From: Streptomyces galbus | GTDB lineage: Bacteria; Actinomycetota; Actinomycetes; Streptomycetales; Streptomycetaceae | Reading direction: 5' to 3' | NCBI RefSeq assembly: GCF_005280195.1 | Contig: NZ_SZPR01000009.1 | Span: 1 to 64,000, forward strand | Length of the DNA: 64,000 nt | Shown here: positions 16,430-25,844 of the stretch, one piece after another | Position numbering within the stretch: position 1 is the first letter of the stretch | How the letters are laid out: each line of letters starts with the position of its first letter | Translations under genes and position numbers: made by a program | The notes under the pieces: model-generated | What the model was told of the DNA's origin: nothing | The model's input: only the letters and a program-made list of their open reading frames with translations | Database searches by the model: none

Positions 16430-17818
16430 CTACTCGGCCGCGACCACCGTCACCTCGCCGATGCCCAGCGCCTCGACGGGCTCCTTGATCGTGGCGGCGT
16501 CACCGACGAGGACCGTCACCAGGCGGTCCACCGGGAACGCGTTGACGACCGCCGCGGTGGCCTCCACGGTGCCCGTGGCGGCGAGCTGCTGGTAGAGCGT
16601 GGCCTGGTAGTCGTCGGGCAGGTGCTGCTCGACCTGGTCGGCCAGCGTGCCGGCGACCGCCGCGGCGGTCTCGTACTTCAGCGGCGCCACCCCGACGAGG
16701 TTCTGCACGGCGACGTCGCGCTCGGCGTCGGTCAGGCCCTCCTCGGCGAGTGTGCGCAGCACCTTCCACAGGTCGTCCAGCGCGGGACCGGTGTTGGGCG
16801 TGTCGACGGAACCGCTGATGGCGAGCATCGCGGCACCCGACCCGTCCGGCGTGGAGCGCAGCACCTGGCCGAACGCGCGCACGCCGTACGTGTAGCCCTT
16901 CTCCTCGCGCAGGACGCGGTCGAGACGGGAGGTGAGGGTGCCGCCGAGGCAGTACGTGCCGAGCACCTGCGCGGGCCACACCCGGTCGTGCCGGTCGGGA
17001 CCGATGCGGCCGATGAGCAGCTGCGTCTGGACGGCGCCGGGCCGGTCCACGATCACCACGCGCCCGGTGTCGTCGGCGGTCACCGGCGGCACGGGGCGCG
17101 GCTGCGCGGCGGAGCCCGTCCAGGCGCCCAGGGTGTCGCCGAGCAGCGCCGTCAGGTCGACGCCGGTGAGGTCGCCGACGACGACGGCGGTGGCCGTGGC
17201 GGGGCGGACGTGCCGCTCGTAGAAGGCGCGCACGGCCGCGGCGTCGATCGCCTCGACCGTCTCCGCGGTGCCCTGGCGCGGGCGCGACATGCGGGCCGTC
17301 GCCGGGAAGAGCTGCCTGGAGAGCTCCTTGGCGGCCCGGCGCGAGGGGTTGGCCAGCTCGTGCGGGATCTCGTCGAGGCGGTTGCGCACCAGGCGCTCGA
17401 CCTCGCTGTCGGCGAACGCGGGCGCGCGCAGCGCGTCGGCGACCAGCCCGAGCCCCTTGGACAGGCGCGAGACGGGCACTTCGAGGCTCAGCCGGACGCC
17501 GGGGTGGTCGGCGTGCGCGTCGAGCGTGGCGCCGCAGCGCTCCAGCTCGGCCGCGAACTCCTCGGCGGAGTGCTTGTCGGTGCCCTCGGAGAAGGCCCGC
17601 GCCATGATCGTGGCGACGCCGTCCAGGCCGGCCGGCTCGGCGTCCAGGGGCGCGTCGAGCAGGACCTCGACGGCCACGAGCCGCTGGCCGGGGCGGTGGC
17701 AGTGCAGGACCGTCAGACCGTTGTCGAGCGTGGCGCGCTCGGGCGCGGGGAACGCCCACGGCTTGGCCTCGCCCGCGGTCGGCCGGGGGTGGAAGTCCAT
17801 CGTGGCGAGCTCGGTCAC
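16430..17818 (-). CDS. M16-family protein, non-catalytic subunit
   Basis: A 462-residue member of the pitrilysin/processing-peptidase (M16) family with the usual two-lobed layout. It lacks the zinc motif HxxEH: the corresponding stretch reads A-T-I-M-A-R-A-F-S-E-G. It should therefore act as the partner subunit that completes the chamber for the catalytic protein encoded just upstream, as in bacterial M16B heterodimers and mitochondrial alpha/beta peptidase. The GTG start overlaps the stop of the upstream gene (GTGA), giving coupled, equimolar translation. An ATG 18 bases further in is possible but less attractive. Confidence 0.9.
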   Translation of the reverse strand: MTELATMDFHPRPTAGEAKPWAFPAPERATLDNGLTVLHCHRPGQRLVAVEVLLDAPLDAEPAGLDGVATIMARAFSEGTDKHSAEEFAAELERCGATLDAHADHPGVRLSLEVPVSRLSKGLGLVADALRAPAFADSEVERLVRNRLDEIPHELANPSRRAAKELSRQLFPATARMSRPRQGTAETVEAIDAAAVRAFYERHVRPATATAVVVGDLTGVDLTALLGDTLGAWTGSAAQPRPVPPVTADDTGRVVIVDRPGAVQTQLLIGRIGPDRHDRVWPAQVLGTYCLGGTLTSRLDRVLREEKGYTYGVRAFGQVLRSTPDGSGAAMLAISGSVDTPNTGPALDDLWKVLRTLAEEGLTDAERDVAVQNLVGVAPLKYETAAAVAGTLADQVEQHLPDDYQATLYQQLAATGTVEATAAVVNAFPVDRLVTVLVGDAATIKEPVEALGIGEVTVVAAE

Positions 17819-19206
17819 TTGGCCGCCTCCTCGTTGTCGTCGGCTTCCACGGTGGCCGCGGACTCCGGGTCTTCGGTGCCCTCGACGTCCTCGACGTGCT
17901 CCGGGGCGAGCGGTTCGTAGACGAGCACCGCGCGGTTGTCGGGGCGCAGCCGCGCCTGGGCGATCTCGCGCACCTCCTCGGGCGTCACCTCCAGCACCCG
18001 CTGGACGGCCGTCAGGGCCAGCTGCGGGTCACCGAACAGGACGGCGAAGCGGCACAGTTCGTCGGCGCGGCCCGCGACCGTGCCGAGCCGGTCCAGCCAC
18101 TCGCGCTCCAACTGCGCCTGGGCGCGCTCCATCTCCTCGGCCGTGGGGCCCTCCTCGGCGAACCGGGCGAGCTCCTCGTCGATGGCCGCCTCGATGACGG
18201 GCACCTCGACGTCGCCGGAGGTCTTCACGTCCAGCCAGCCCAGGGAGGGCGCGCCGGCCAGCCGCAGCAGGCCGAAACCGGCCGCGACGGCCGTACGGTC
18301 GCGGCGCACCAGCCGGTTGTACAGGCGGGAGGACTCGCCGCCGCCGAGGACGGTCAGGGCCAGGTCGGCGGCGTCGCACGCGCGCGTGCCGTCCTGGGGC
18401 AGGCGGTAGGCGGCCATCAGGGCGCGCGCCGGGACCTCCTCCTCGACGACCTCGCGCAGCTGCTCGCCGATGACGTCGGGCAGCGAGCCGTCGCGCGGGG
18501 CGGGCTTGCCGTCGTGGGAGGCGATGGAGCCGAAGTACTTCTCGACCCAGGCGAGCGTCTGCTCGGGGTCGATGTCGCCGACCACGGACAGCACGGCGTT
18601 GTTCGGGGCGTAGTAGGTGCGGAAGAACGCGCGCGCGTCCTCCAGCGTCGCCGCGTCCAGGTCGGCCATGGAGCCGATCGGCGTGTGGTGGTACGGGTGG
18701 CCCTCGGGGTAGACCAGGGCGGTCAGCTTCTCGAACGCCGTGCCGTACGGGACGTTGTCGTAGCGCTGGCGGCGCTCGTTCTTGACGACGTCGCGCTGGT
18801 TCTCCATCGACTCGTCGTCCAGCGCGGCCAGCAGCGAGCCCATGCGGTCGGCCTCCAGCCAGAGGGCGAGCTCGAGCTGGTGGGCCGGCATGGTCTCGAA
18901 GTAGTTGGTGCGCTCGAAGCTCGTGGTGCCGTTGAGCGAGCCGCCCGCGCCCTGCACCAGCTCGAAGTGGCCGTTGCCCTTGACCTGGGCGGAGCCCTGG
19001 AACATCAGGTGCTCGAAAAGGTGAGCCAGGCCGGTACGGCCCTTGACTTCGTGGCGGGAGCCGACGTCGTACCAGAGGCACACCGCCGCGACCGGGGTCA
19101 GGTGGTCCTCGGAGAGCACCACGCGCAGGCCGTTGGCCAGGCGGTGCTCGGTCGCTGTCAGGCCCCCGGAGCCTGCCTGGGCTGTGGCCGTGTGACCCAT
19201 GGGCAT
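17815..19206 (-). CDS. M16-family zinc metallopeptidase, catalytic subunit
   Basis: The 463-residue product carries the inverted zinc motif HLFEH (His62, Glu65, His66) and the distal Glu in V-V-K-N-E (about residue 144), with the accompanying FERTNYF and R-G-R-x-G-type segments. It is the active half of a two-protein M16B peptidase; substrates in actinobacteria are not established. No signal peptide is visible, so it should be cytoplasmic. The ATG at 19206 follows AGGGAC. A second ATG two codons on is possible. The C-terminal 30 residues are acidic and probably disordered. It is the first gene of a two-gene operon, divergent from parC. Confidence 0.92.
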   Translation of the reverse strand: MPMGHTATAQAGSGGLTATEHRLANGLRVVLSEDHLTPVAAVCLWYDVGSRHEVKGRTGLAHLFEHLMFQGSAQVKGNGHFELVQGAGGSLNGTTSFERTNYFETMPAHQLELALWLEADRMGSLLAALDDESMENQRDVVKNERRQRYDNVPYGTAFEKLTALVYPEGHPYHHTPIGSMADLDAATLEDARAFFRTYYAPNNAVLSVVGDIDPEQTLAWVEKYFGSIASHDGKPAPRDGSLPDVIGEQLREVVEEEVPARALMAAYRLPQDGTRACDAADLALTVLGGGESSRLYNRLVRRDRTAVAAGFGLLRLAGAPSLGWLDVKTSGDVEVPVIEAAIDEELARFAEEGPTAEEMERAQAQLEREWLDRLGTVAGRADELCRFAVLFGDPQLALTAVQRVLEVTPEEVREIAQARLRPDNRAVLVYEPLAPEHVEDVEGTEDPESAATVEADDNEEAAK

Positions 19207-19432
19207 GTACGTCCCTTCGCTCGCGGACGCGGTCGTCGGACCGCGCTGTTGCTGCCGGTCCTGTCACTGTATGCAAGCGTGCCGACGGTCGGCGAAGTTC
19301 CCGCCGCACGTACGCCCACAGCGGATCGCGTAGCCTGCGGTCAGCCGCGGGGAGGGGCGTCCGGGGGCCGGCCGGTCCGCCGGGACCGGGTGCTCGCCCG
19401 CGTTGTCAGTGCCGCGGTCCACAATGGACCGC

Positions 19433-19470
19433 ACAGATCCCGTCACACGCTACAGATCCCGTCACACGCT
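19433..19470. repeat. 19-bp perfect tandem duplication upstream of parC
   Basis: ACAGATCCCGTCACACGCT occurs twice head-to-tail (19433-19451 and 19452-19470), 69 bp before the parC start codon. It may be a recent slip duplication or a doubled regulator site. The unit itself is not palindromic. Confidence 0.85.
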
Positions 19471-19538
19471 TCAGCGAGAGCGAGCCGGAGGGGCGCACCC
19501 GTCGGCGAGCCACCAGGAACCAGGAGGAGCCGGCAGCG

Positions 19539-21995
19539 ATGGCCCGCCGCAGCACGAAGACCCCGCCGCCCGACGACGCGTTCGAGGAGAAGATCCTCGA
19601 CATCGACGTGGTCGACGAGATGCAGGGCTCCTTCCTCGAGTACGCGTACTCGGTCATCTACTCCCGCGCCCTGCCGGACGCCCGCGACGGACTCAAGCCC
19701 GTGCACCGCCGCATCGTCTACCAGATGAACGAGATGGGCCTGCGGCCCGACCGCGGGTACGTCAAGTGCGCGCGCGTGGTCGGCGAGGTGATGGGCAAGC
19801 TCCACCCGCACGGCGACGCGTCGATCTACGACGCCCTGGTGCGCATGGCGCAGCCCTTCTCCATGCGGGTGCCGCTGGTCGACGGCCACGGCAACTTCGG
19901 CTCGCTGGGCAACGACGACCCGCCGGCCGCCATGCGGTACACCGAGTGCCGGATGGCCGCGGCGACGGGCCTGATGACGGAGTCGATCGACGAGGACACG
20001 GTCGACTTCCAGCCCAACTACGACGGGCAGGAGCAGGAGCCGGTCGCGCTCCCGGCCGCCTTCCCGAACCTGCTGGTCAACGGCGCCTCCGGCATCGCGG
20101 TCGGCATGGCGACGAACATGCCGCCGCACAACCTGGGCGAGGTCGTCGCGGCCGCCCGGCACCTGATCCGCCACCCCGGCGCGGACCTCGACGCCCTGAT
20201 GCGGCACATCCCGGGTCCCGACCTGCCCACGGGCGGCCGGATCGTCGGCCTGGACGGCATCCGCGACGCCTACGAGACGGGCCGCGGCACGTTCAAGATC
20301 CGCGCCACGGTGTCGGTGGAGACCGTCACCGCCCGCCGCAAGGGCCTGGTGGTCACCGAGCTGCCCTTCACCGTCGGCCCCGAGAAGGTCATCGCCAAGA
20401 TCAAGGACCTGGTGGGCTCGAAGAAGCTCCAGGGCATCGCCGACGTCAAGGACCTCACCGACCGCGAGCACGGCCTGCGCCTGGTCATCGAGATCAAGAA
20501 CGGCTTCGTGCCGGAGGCGGTCCTGGAGCAGCTCTACAAGCTGACGCCCATGGAGGAGTCCTTCGGCATCAACAACGTGGCGCTGGTGGACGGCCAGCCG
20601 CTCACGCTCGGCCTGAAGGAGCTGCTGGAGGTCTACCTCGACCACCGCTTCACCGTGGTGCGCCGGCGCAGCGAGTTCCGCCGCGGCAAGCGCCGCGACC
20701 GGCTGCACCTGGTGGAGGGCCTGCTCACCGCCCTCGTCGACATCGACGAGGTCATCCGGCTGATCCGCTCCAGCGACAACAGCGCGCAGGCCAAGGAGCG
20801 GCTGATGGAGCGCTTCTCTCTGAGCGAGGTCCAGACGCAGTACATCCTCGACACGCCGCTGCGCCGCCTCACCCGGTACGACCGCATCGAGCTGGAGGCG
20901 GAGAGGGACCGGCTCACCGAGGAGATCGCCGAGCTGACCCGGATCCTGGACTCGGACGCGGAGCTACGCAAGCTGGTGTCGAACGAACTGGCCGCGGTCG
21001 CCAAGAAGTTCGCGACCGAGCGGCGCACGGTGCTGCTGGAGTCGGCCGCCAGCACGACCGCCACGGTGCCGCTCCAGGTCGCCGACGACCCGTGCCGGGT
21101 GCTGCTGTCCTCCACCGGCCTGCTGGCGCGCACGGCGAACGCCGAGCCGTTCGCGGCGGACGAGGACGCCCGGCGCACCAAGCACGACGTGATCGTCTCG
21201 GCGGTGCCCGCCACCGCGCGCGGGGAGATCGGCGCGGTCACCTCGGCGGGCCGCCTGCTGCGCATCAACGTCGTCGATCTGCCGCAGCTCCCGGACACGG
21301 CGAGCGTGCCGAACCTCTCGGGCGGCGCCCCGCTGGCGGAGTTCGTCTCCCTGGAGGGCGACGAGACGGTGGTCTGTCTGACCACGCTCGACGAGTCCTC
21401 CCCCGGGCTGGCCCTCGGCACGGAGCAGGGCGTGGTCAAGCGGGTGGTGCCCGACTACCCGACCAACAAGGGCGAGCTGGAGGTCATCACCCTCAAGGAG
21501 GGCGACCGGATCGTCGGCGCGGTCGAGCTGCGCACCGGCGAGGAGGACCTGGTCTTCATCACGGACGACGCGCAACTGCTGCGGTACCAGGCCTCGTCGG
21601 TCCGCCCGCAGGGCCGTCCGGCGGGCGGTATGACGGGCATCAAGCTCGCCGAGGGCGCCAAGGTCATCTCGTTCACGGCGGTCGACCCGGCGGTGGACGC
21701 GGTGGTCTTCACGGTCGCCGGCTCGCGCGGCACGCTGGACGACTCCGTCCAGACGACGGCCAAGCTGACCCCGTTCGACCAGTTCCCGCGCAAGGGCCGG
21801 GCCACCGGTGGGGTGCGCTGCCAGCGGTTCCTGAAGGGCGAGGACTGCCTGTCCCTGGCCTGGGCGGGCGCGACCCCGGCCAAGGCCGCGCAGAAGAACG
21901 GCACACCGGCCGAGCTGCCGGAGATGGACCCGCGCCGGGACGGCTCGGGTGTGTCCCTGCCGAAGACGGTGGCGGTGGTGGCGGGGCCGATCTAG
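19539..21995 (+). CDS. parC: DNA topoisomerase IV subunit A (ParC; GyrA-like)
   Basis: An 818-residue type IIA topoisomerase breakage-reunion subunit. The catalytic Tyr134 lies in AMRYTECR, and the HPHGD helix region precedes it. The C-terminal beta-propeller repeats are present (about residues 510-790). With ParE it decatenates replicated chromosomes and relaxes supercoils. The separate location from an oriC-proximal gyrA, the presence of a parE-type gene 20 kb away and the sequence style fit topo IV rather than gyrase. The quinolone-pocket position equivalent to GyrA Ser83 is Ala94, as in mycobacterial GyrA. The ATG at 19539 has a strong AGGAGGAG ribosome site. The stop overlaps the convergent cobW-like gene. 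Confidence 0.93.
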   Translation: MARRSTKTPPPDDAFEEKILDIDVVDEMQGSFLEYAYSVIYSRALPDARDGLKPVHRRIVYQMNEMGLRPDRGYVKCARVVGEVMGKLHPHGDASIYDALVRMAQPFSMRVPLVDGHGNFGSLGNDDPPAAMRYTECRMAAATGLMTESIDEDTVDFQPNYDGQEQEPVALPAAFPNLLVNGASGIAVGMATNMPPHNLGEVVAAARHLIRHPGADLDALMRHIPGPDLPTGGRIVGLDGIRDAYETGRGTFKIRATVSVETVTARRKGLVVTELPFTVGPEKVIAKIKDLVGSKKLQGIADVKDLTDREHGLRLVIEIKNGFVPEAVLEQLYKLTPMEESFGINNVALVDGQPLTLGLKELLEVYLDHRFTVVRRRSEFRRGKRRDRLHLVEGLLTALVDIDEVIRLIRSSDNSAQAKERLMERFSLSEVQTQYILDTPLRRLTRYDRIELEAERDRLTEEIAELTRILDSDAELRKLVSNELAAVAKKFATERRTVLLESAASTTATVPLQVADDPCRVLLSSTGLLARTANAEPFAADEDARRTKHDVIVSAVPATARGEIGAVTSAGRLLRINVVDLPQLPDTASVPNLSGGAPLAEFVSLEGDETVVCLTTLDESSPGLALGTEQGVVKRVVPDYPTNKGELEVITLKEGDRIVGAVELRTGEEDLVFITDDAQLLRYQASSVRPQGRPAGGMTGIKLAEGAKVISFTAVDPAVDAVVFTVAGSRGTLDDSVQTTAKLTPFDQFPRKGRATGGVRCQRFLKGEDCLSLAWAGATPAKAAQKNGTPAELPEMDPRRDGSGVSLPKTVAVVAGPI

Positions 21996-23212
21996 GCGCC
22001 GCCGCAGGGAGCGTCCACGGGCCCGGCGGGTTCAGCGGGGTCGGCCGGCGTGGCCGGGTCGCCGGGCTCGCCGGGTGCGTCGGCCCCGGCGGGTCCGCCA
22101 GGCTCCTCCTCGGAGCCCTGGACGAAACGCAGGACGCCCCACATGCCGTACTCGTCGGCGGCGTCCGGGGAGTCGCTGCGGCACGCCTCCAGCTCCTTGC
22201 CGAGGGCGGAGGTGTCGATGCCGGCGCCGATGAGGACGAGCTGGGTGAGGCGGGACCCGGCTCGCTCCCGGTCACCGGCGGGCGTGCCGTGCGGGGCCAC
22301 GGCGCCGGCCCACGGCTCGGGGTAGAAGCGCAGGAAGCGGCCGACGGCGTGGACGGCGTACCGGTGGTCGGGGTCGTACGCGCCGAAGTCGACGTACCCC
22401 TTGATCCGGTACAGCCCCTCGGGCCGGCTGTCGAGGAACTGCATGAGCCGGCGGGGGTCGAGGGGCACGTCGGAGACGAACGACAGGCTGTCGTAGGCGC
22501 TGTGGAGATGCGCGCCGTGCCCCTCGGCGAGGCCGCCGGTCCGTCCCGCGGGGTCCGCTTCCCCGGTGTGCAGGTCGTCGAAGGAGAGCTGCCCGACGCG
22601 TTCCTCGTCGGGGCGGCAGTCGAAGAGGAACTCCGGGTCGATGCGGCCGTAGGTGGCCGGGACGACCGCGGCGCGGTCGGCCAGCGAGCGGACGAGGTCC
22701 AGGACGCGCGTGCCGTCGGGTGCGCGGTCCAGCTTGTTGACGACGACCAGGTCGGCGAGGGCGAGGTGCCGGTCGATCTCCGGGTGCCGGACGCGGGTCT
22801 CGTCGAACTCGGCCGCGTCGACGATTTCGACGAGACCGCCGTACACGATCCCGGGATGTTCGCTGGCCAGCACCATCCGCACCAGTTCCTGCGGTTCGGC
22901 CAGGCCGCTGGCCTCGATGACGATGACGTCGATGCCGGCGGAGGGGCGCGCGAGACGTTCGAGGTAGCCGTCGAGTTCGCTCGCGTCGACCGCGCAGCAC
23001 AGGCACCCGTTGCCGAGGGAGACGGTGGAGTCGCCGAGGGCGCCGGCCACGGCCATCGCGTCGATCTCGATCGCGCCGAAGTCGTTGACGATCGCGCCGA
23101 TCCGGCTGCCGCCGCTGCGGTGCAGCAGGTGGTTGAGCAGGGTCGTCTTGCCGGAGCCGAGAAATCCGGCGAGGACGACGACCGGGATCTGCGGTGTGCG
23201 GCTGTGCGGCAC
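21992..23212 (-). CDS. CobW/COG0523-family GTP-binding protein (putative metal chaperone)
   Basis: A 406-residue G3E GTPase. It has a Walker A motif GFLGSGKTT (residues 16-24), the family's metal-binding CLCC motif (70-73), a Walker B-like [16 protein letters not shown] for guanine recognition and a C-terminal CobW_C domain. It ends in a P/A/G-rich tail. COG0523 proteins deliver or insert metals such as zinc, cobalt or iron into client enzymes. No adjacent client or Zur box was seen. The GTG at 23212 is preceded by GAGAGG. The stop overlaps that of parC by 3-4 bp with no room for a terminator. Confidence 0.9.
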   Translation of the reverse strand: MPHSRTPQIPVVVLAGFLGSGKTTLLNHLLHRSGGSRIGAIVNDFGAIEIDAMAVAGALGDSTVSLGNGCLCCAVDASELDGYLERLARPSAGIDVIVIEASGLAEPQELVRMVLASEHPGIVYGGLVEIVDAAEFDETRVRHPEIDRHLALADLVVVNKLDRAPDGTRVLDLVRSLADRAAVVPATYGRIDPEFLFDCRPDEERVGQLSFDDLHTGEADPAGRTGGLAEGHGAHLHSAYDSLSFVSDVPLDPRRLMQFLDSRPEGLYRIKGYVDFGAYDPDHRYAVHAVGRFLRFYPEPWAGAVAPHGTPAGDRERAGSRLTQLVLIGAGIDTSALGKELEACRSDSPDAADEYGMWGVLRFVQGSEEEPGGPAGADAPGEPGDPATPADPAEPAGPVDAPCGGA

Positions 23213-23533
23213 GTACGACCTCTCTCACGCCTTGGCGCGCACCGGCTCACGGCCCGGGCGCGCGGCCGGGAACGGAATGCCGTCCCAGGATACGAGCGGT
23301 GGCGCCGGCCACAGAGTGAACGATTGTCCGCTGCGCGCGCGGGGCAGACGTTTCGTCAAGGCGCCGGGGTGTGCGACCCTCGCTTCCTTCCGTGCGCCTC
23401 CTCTCCGCCTCCCCGCCGATCAGAGCCGCTCGGCACCCTGGGAGACGGCAAGCGCCGCCCACCGCTCGCCGGTCCCCGTCCGCCCACCCGCACCCCGACG
23501 ACCGGCGGACGGCCGCCTGAACCGGGGGTTGAC

Positions 23534-24040
23534 ATGGCCACACAGAGTTCGGGAGTCCGGAAGATCGTCTCGGCCGCGAAAGGGACGCTCGCGGCCGTTT
23601 CCGGCTCCCTCAGCACACGGAACACCCGCCATCGCAGGAGGGCCGTCCTCGCCCAGCAGCACCGGCTGCACTTCGACCTGATCTGCAAGGCCATGGACGA
23701 CCCCGTCCTGGCCGCGGTCCTCGACACCTACGAGACCGACGTCCCGCTGGAGAAGCAGCGGCAGTTCCTCTTCGCCAACGCCCTCTACATCAACGCCCTT
23801 TACTTCCACCGCATCGGAGCGATGAACCGCGCGGAGCTGTACGGGCACCTGCGGGTCATGTGCCAGAACGAGGTGTTCCGCGAGTACTGGGAGGCGACCC
23901 GGCACCACCGCATGAGCCTGCCCGAGGCGTCGGAGGAGTACGTCCTCGGCCTGATGATGGACGACCTGATCCAGGAACTGCTCGACGCCGACACGGACGA
24001 GTGGTGGGTCGTCGGCGAGCCGCCCGAGCAGTCCGTGTGA
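23534..24040 (+). CDS. DUF6082 family protein
   Basis: A 168-residue streptomycete-specific protein with a basic N-terminus (about 40 residues) followed by an all-helical acidic domain. Recognisable motifs are [30 protein letters not shown] and the W-x-x-x-R-x-H-R segment. I recognise it as DUF6082, a family with no known role and many paralogues per genome. The ATG at 23534 follows GGGGG at 4-5 bases. It converges on the 78-residue gene at 24077. A GCACGA-CG-TCGTGC palindrome (24051-24064) lies between the two stop codons and may serve as terminator. Confidence 0.82.
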   Translation: MATQSSGVRKIVSAAKGTLAAVSGSLSTRNTRHRRRAVLAQQHRLHFDLICKAMDDPVLAAVLDTYETDVPLEKQRQFLFANALYINALYFHRIGAMNRAELYGHLRVMCQNEVFREYWEATRHHRMSLPEASEEYVLGLMMDDLIQELLDADTDEWWVVGEPPEQSV

Positions 24041-24076
24041 CCCCCGGGCGGCACGACGTCGTGCGGTCGTCCGGAG

Positions 24077-24313
24077 TCAGACGTCGGGGATGTCGCGCTT
24101 GGCGCGGACGAGCGTGTCCCGGGTGATGACGACGATGCGCTCGTGGTCGGCCCGTGCGGCGTCCGACGGGAGCTCCGGATCGAGTTCCGCGGTCGCTTCG
24201 CGCCCGATCACGGCGAAGTCACCGTTGCTGAGCTCGAAGATGTCGGGGCAGGTCTGCCCGGTGGCACTGCCGCGCTCCCTGGGGGAGGCCCCGACGCGTC
24301 GCACGATCTTCAC
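24077..24313 (-). CDS. Small conserved streptomycete protein, function unknown
   Basis: The 78-residue product (VKIVRRVGASPRERGSATGQ and onward) belongs to a small family I have seen in many Streptomyces, often beside DUF6082 or DUF6879 genes. The conserved core C-P-D-I-F-E-L-S-N-G-D-F-A-V-I-G and a final D-T-L-V-R-A-K-R-D-I-P are plainly protein-like and read in the favoured frame. No catalytic motif is visible. The GTG at 24313 has only a poor ribosome site. Its pairing with DUF6082 hints at a small two-gene system, but this is inference. Confidence 0.7.
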   Translation of the reverse strand: MKIVRRVGASPRERGSATGQTCPDIFELSNGDFAVIGREATAELDPELPSDAARADHERIVVITRDTLVRAKRDIPDV

Positions 24314-24394
24314 GGAGGGATACCGCCTTGTGGCTTGTGGTTCGAAGAGGGACGGAGGCAGCCCTGACTCGGACGGCGTTGTGCCCGCTTCGGG

Positions 24395-24435
24395 TGTTCC
24401 ACGGTGGGTTGTCCACGGTGTCCACAGGGTCCACG
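24395..24435 (+). repeat. Tandem TCCAC 9-mers resembling DnaA boxes
   Basis: TTGTCCACG (24409-24417), GTGTCCACA (24418-24426) and GGGTCCACG (24427-24435) lie directly head-to-tail, with TGTTCCACG at 24395-24403. The Streptomyces DnaA box is TTGTCCACA. Each copy here differs by one or more bases. The array is in the gap between the citrate synthase stop and the small gene at 24313, and nothing else was recognised in that gap. Confidence 0.45.
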
Positions 24436-24583
24436 GCGGTTCGTCGCACTGCGCTCTCCGAGCGCAAGGGGTGTTCGCCGGAGCGCCTGGAGAGGGCCAG
24501 GCGACAAGATACTGGAGTGACGGCGCCCTCGGCCCCCGCGAGCACGGCACGCCGGGCGCTTCACTCCAGGGGCGGGGCTCCGG

Positions 24584-25747
24584 TCACACGGACGGTACCG
24601 GTACGGGCGCGTGCGGCCCGACATACCGCGCGGCCGGCCGGATGATCTTGCGGTCCCCGGCCTGCTCCAGGACGTTGGCGCTCCAGCCGACCACCCGGGC
24701 CGCGGCGAACGTCGGCGTGAACATGGCACGGGGCAGGCCGCAGAGTTCCATGACCACGCCCGCGTAGAACTCGACGTTGGTGTGCAGTTCACGGCCCGGC
24801 TTCAGCTCGGCGAGGATCGCCTCCACCCGGCGCTCCACCTCGATCGCGAAGTCCACGCGCGGGCCACCGAAACGCCGGGCGATGTCGCGGAGCATCCGCG
24901 AACGGGGGTCCTCGGTGCGGTAGACCGCGTGTCCGAAGCCCATGATGCGCTCACCGGCGAGCACGCGTGCGCGGATCCAGGGGTCGATGCGGTCGGGGGT
25001 GCCGATCGCGTCGAGCGTGTCCAGGGCCCGGCTCGGGGCTCCGCCGTGCAGGGGGCCCGAGAGGGCGCCCAGCGCACCGACGAGGCACGCGGCCACGTCC
25101 GCCCCCGTCGACGCGATGACCCGGGCGGTGAAGGTTGACGCATTGAAGCCGTGATCAATGGTGGAGATCAGGTACTGCTCGACCGCGCGCGCCCGCACCG
25201 GGTCCGGCTCGGAACCGGTCAGCATGTACAGGTAGTTGGCGGCGTACGGCAGGTCGTCCCGAGGTGCGACGGGCTCGAGTCCCTGTCCGAGACGGTGCAG
25301 CGCGGTGAGCAGGGTCGGTACGGCGGCGGTCGCCGCGACGGTGTCGTCGCGGCGCCGGTCCGGGTCGAGGTCGTACACCGGCCGGAACCCCCTGGCGGCG
25401 CCGAGCAGGGACAGTGCCGTGCCCAGTCCGGCGAGCGGGTTGCCGCCCGCACCGGCCGCCGCGATCGTCGGCAGCGCGGCGGTGACCTCGGGGGGCAGGC
25501 GGCGCAGGCCGGCGGTGTGCGCGGCGAAGGCGGCGGAGCGGGCCGCGTCGGGCAGGTCGCCGTGGATGAGCAGGTGCCAGACGTCCTCGAAGCTGCGGGT
25601 CCGGGCGAGGTCGACGGCCGAGTACTGGCGGTAGTGGTAGAAGCCCTCGAGCCCGCGGACGTCCCCCACTTCGGTGTCGGTGACGACGACGCCGGCGAGG
25701 CCGCGGGGCACCTCGACGAGTGCGGCTGCGGAGCTGTTGACGGACAT
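24584..25747 (-). CDS. Citrate synthase family enzyme (citrate or 2-methylcitrate synthase)
   Basis: A 387-residue citrate synthase that condenses acetyl- or propionyl-CoA with oxaloacetate. Visible active-site segments are DHGFNASTF (oxaloacetate His), GPLHGGAP (catalytic His) and GFGHAVYRTEDPRS (second His). The catalytic Asp position reads NVEFYAG, with Glu instead of the usual Asp (NVDFY). The ATG at 25747 has an excellent GAGGGAGG site. It is divergent from a second citrate synthase that carries a DNA-binding domain, over a 97-bp shared region. From memory it matches the S. coelicolor gene annotated as citrate synthase-like near SCO5832. It is not the main hexameric GltA (about 430 residues). 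Confidence 0.88.
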   Translation of the reverse strand: MSVNSSAAALVEVPRGLAGVVVTDTEVGDVRGLEGFYHYRQYSAVDLARTRSFEDVWHLLIHGDLPDAARSAAFAAHTAGLRRLPPEVTAALPTIAAAGAGGNPLAGLGTALSLLGAARGFRPVYDLDPDRRRDDTVAATAAVPTLLTALHRLGQGLEPVAPRDDLPYAANYLYMLTGSEPDPVRARAVEQYLISTIDHGFNASTFTARVIASTGADVAACLVGALGALSGPLHGGAPSRALDTLDAIGTPDRIDPWIRARVLAGERIMGFGHAVYRTEDPRSRMLRDIARRFGGPRVDFAIEVERRVEAILAELKPGRELHTNVEFYAGVVMELCGLPRAMFTPTFAAARVVGWSANVLEQAGDRKIIRPAARYVGPHAPVPVPSV

Positions 25748-25781
25748 GTTTCCTCCCTCGGATTGATTCGACTGTGCATAC

Positions 25782-25815
25782 TTGACTCAGGATCTGTCAA
25801 TGTTGATTGCATCAA
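25782..25815. promoter_or_regulatory. Divergent promoter with palindromes between the two citrate synthase genes
   Basis: TTGACT (25782-25787, plus) and TTGACA (25800-25795, minus) form an inverted pair that looks like two facing -35 boxes. Immediately to the right is the perfect palindrome TTGAT-TGC-ATCAA (25803-25815), overlapping the expected -10 region of the plus-strand gene. A regulator here would control both enzymes. The obvious candidate is the helix-turn-helix domain of the plus-strand citrate synthase itself. Confidence 0.55.
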
Positions 25816-25844
25816 TGAATGTGGCTGCGGATACGGTGACCCCC

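Noticed and set aside
19403..24040. 1545-codon plus-strand frame spanning parC and beyond
   Set aside because: It runs out of frame through parC and antisense to the CobW gene. Only its last 168 codons (DUF6082) look like a real protein.
24395..24435. Chromosomal origin of replication
   Set aside because: Only three or four imperfect DnaA-like boxes, no dnaA/dnaN genes and no AT-rich unwinding region nearby.
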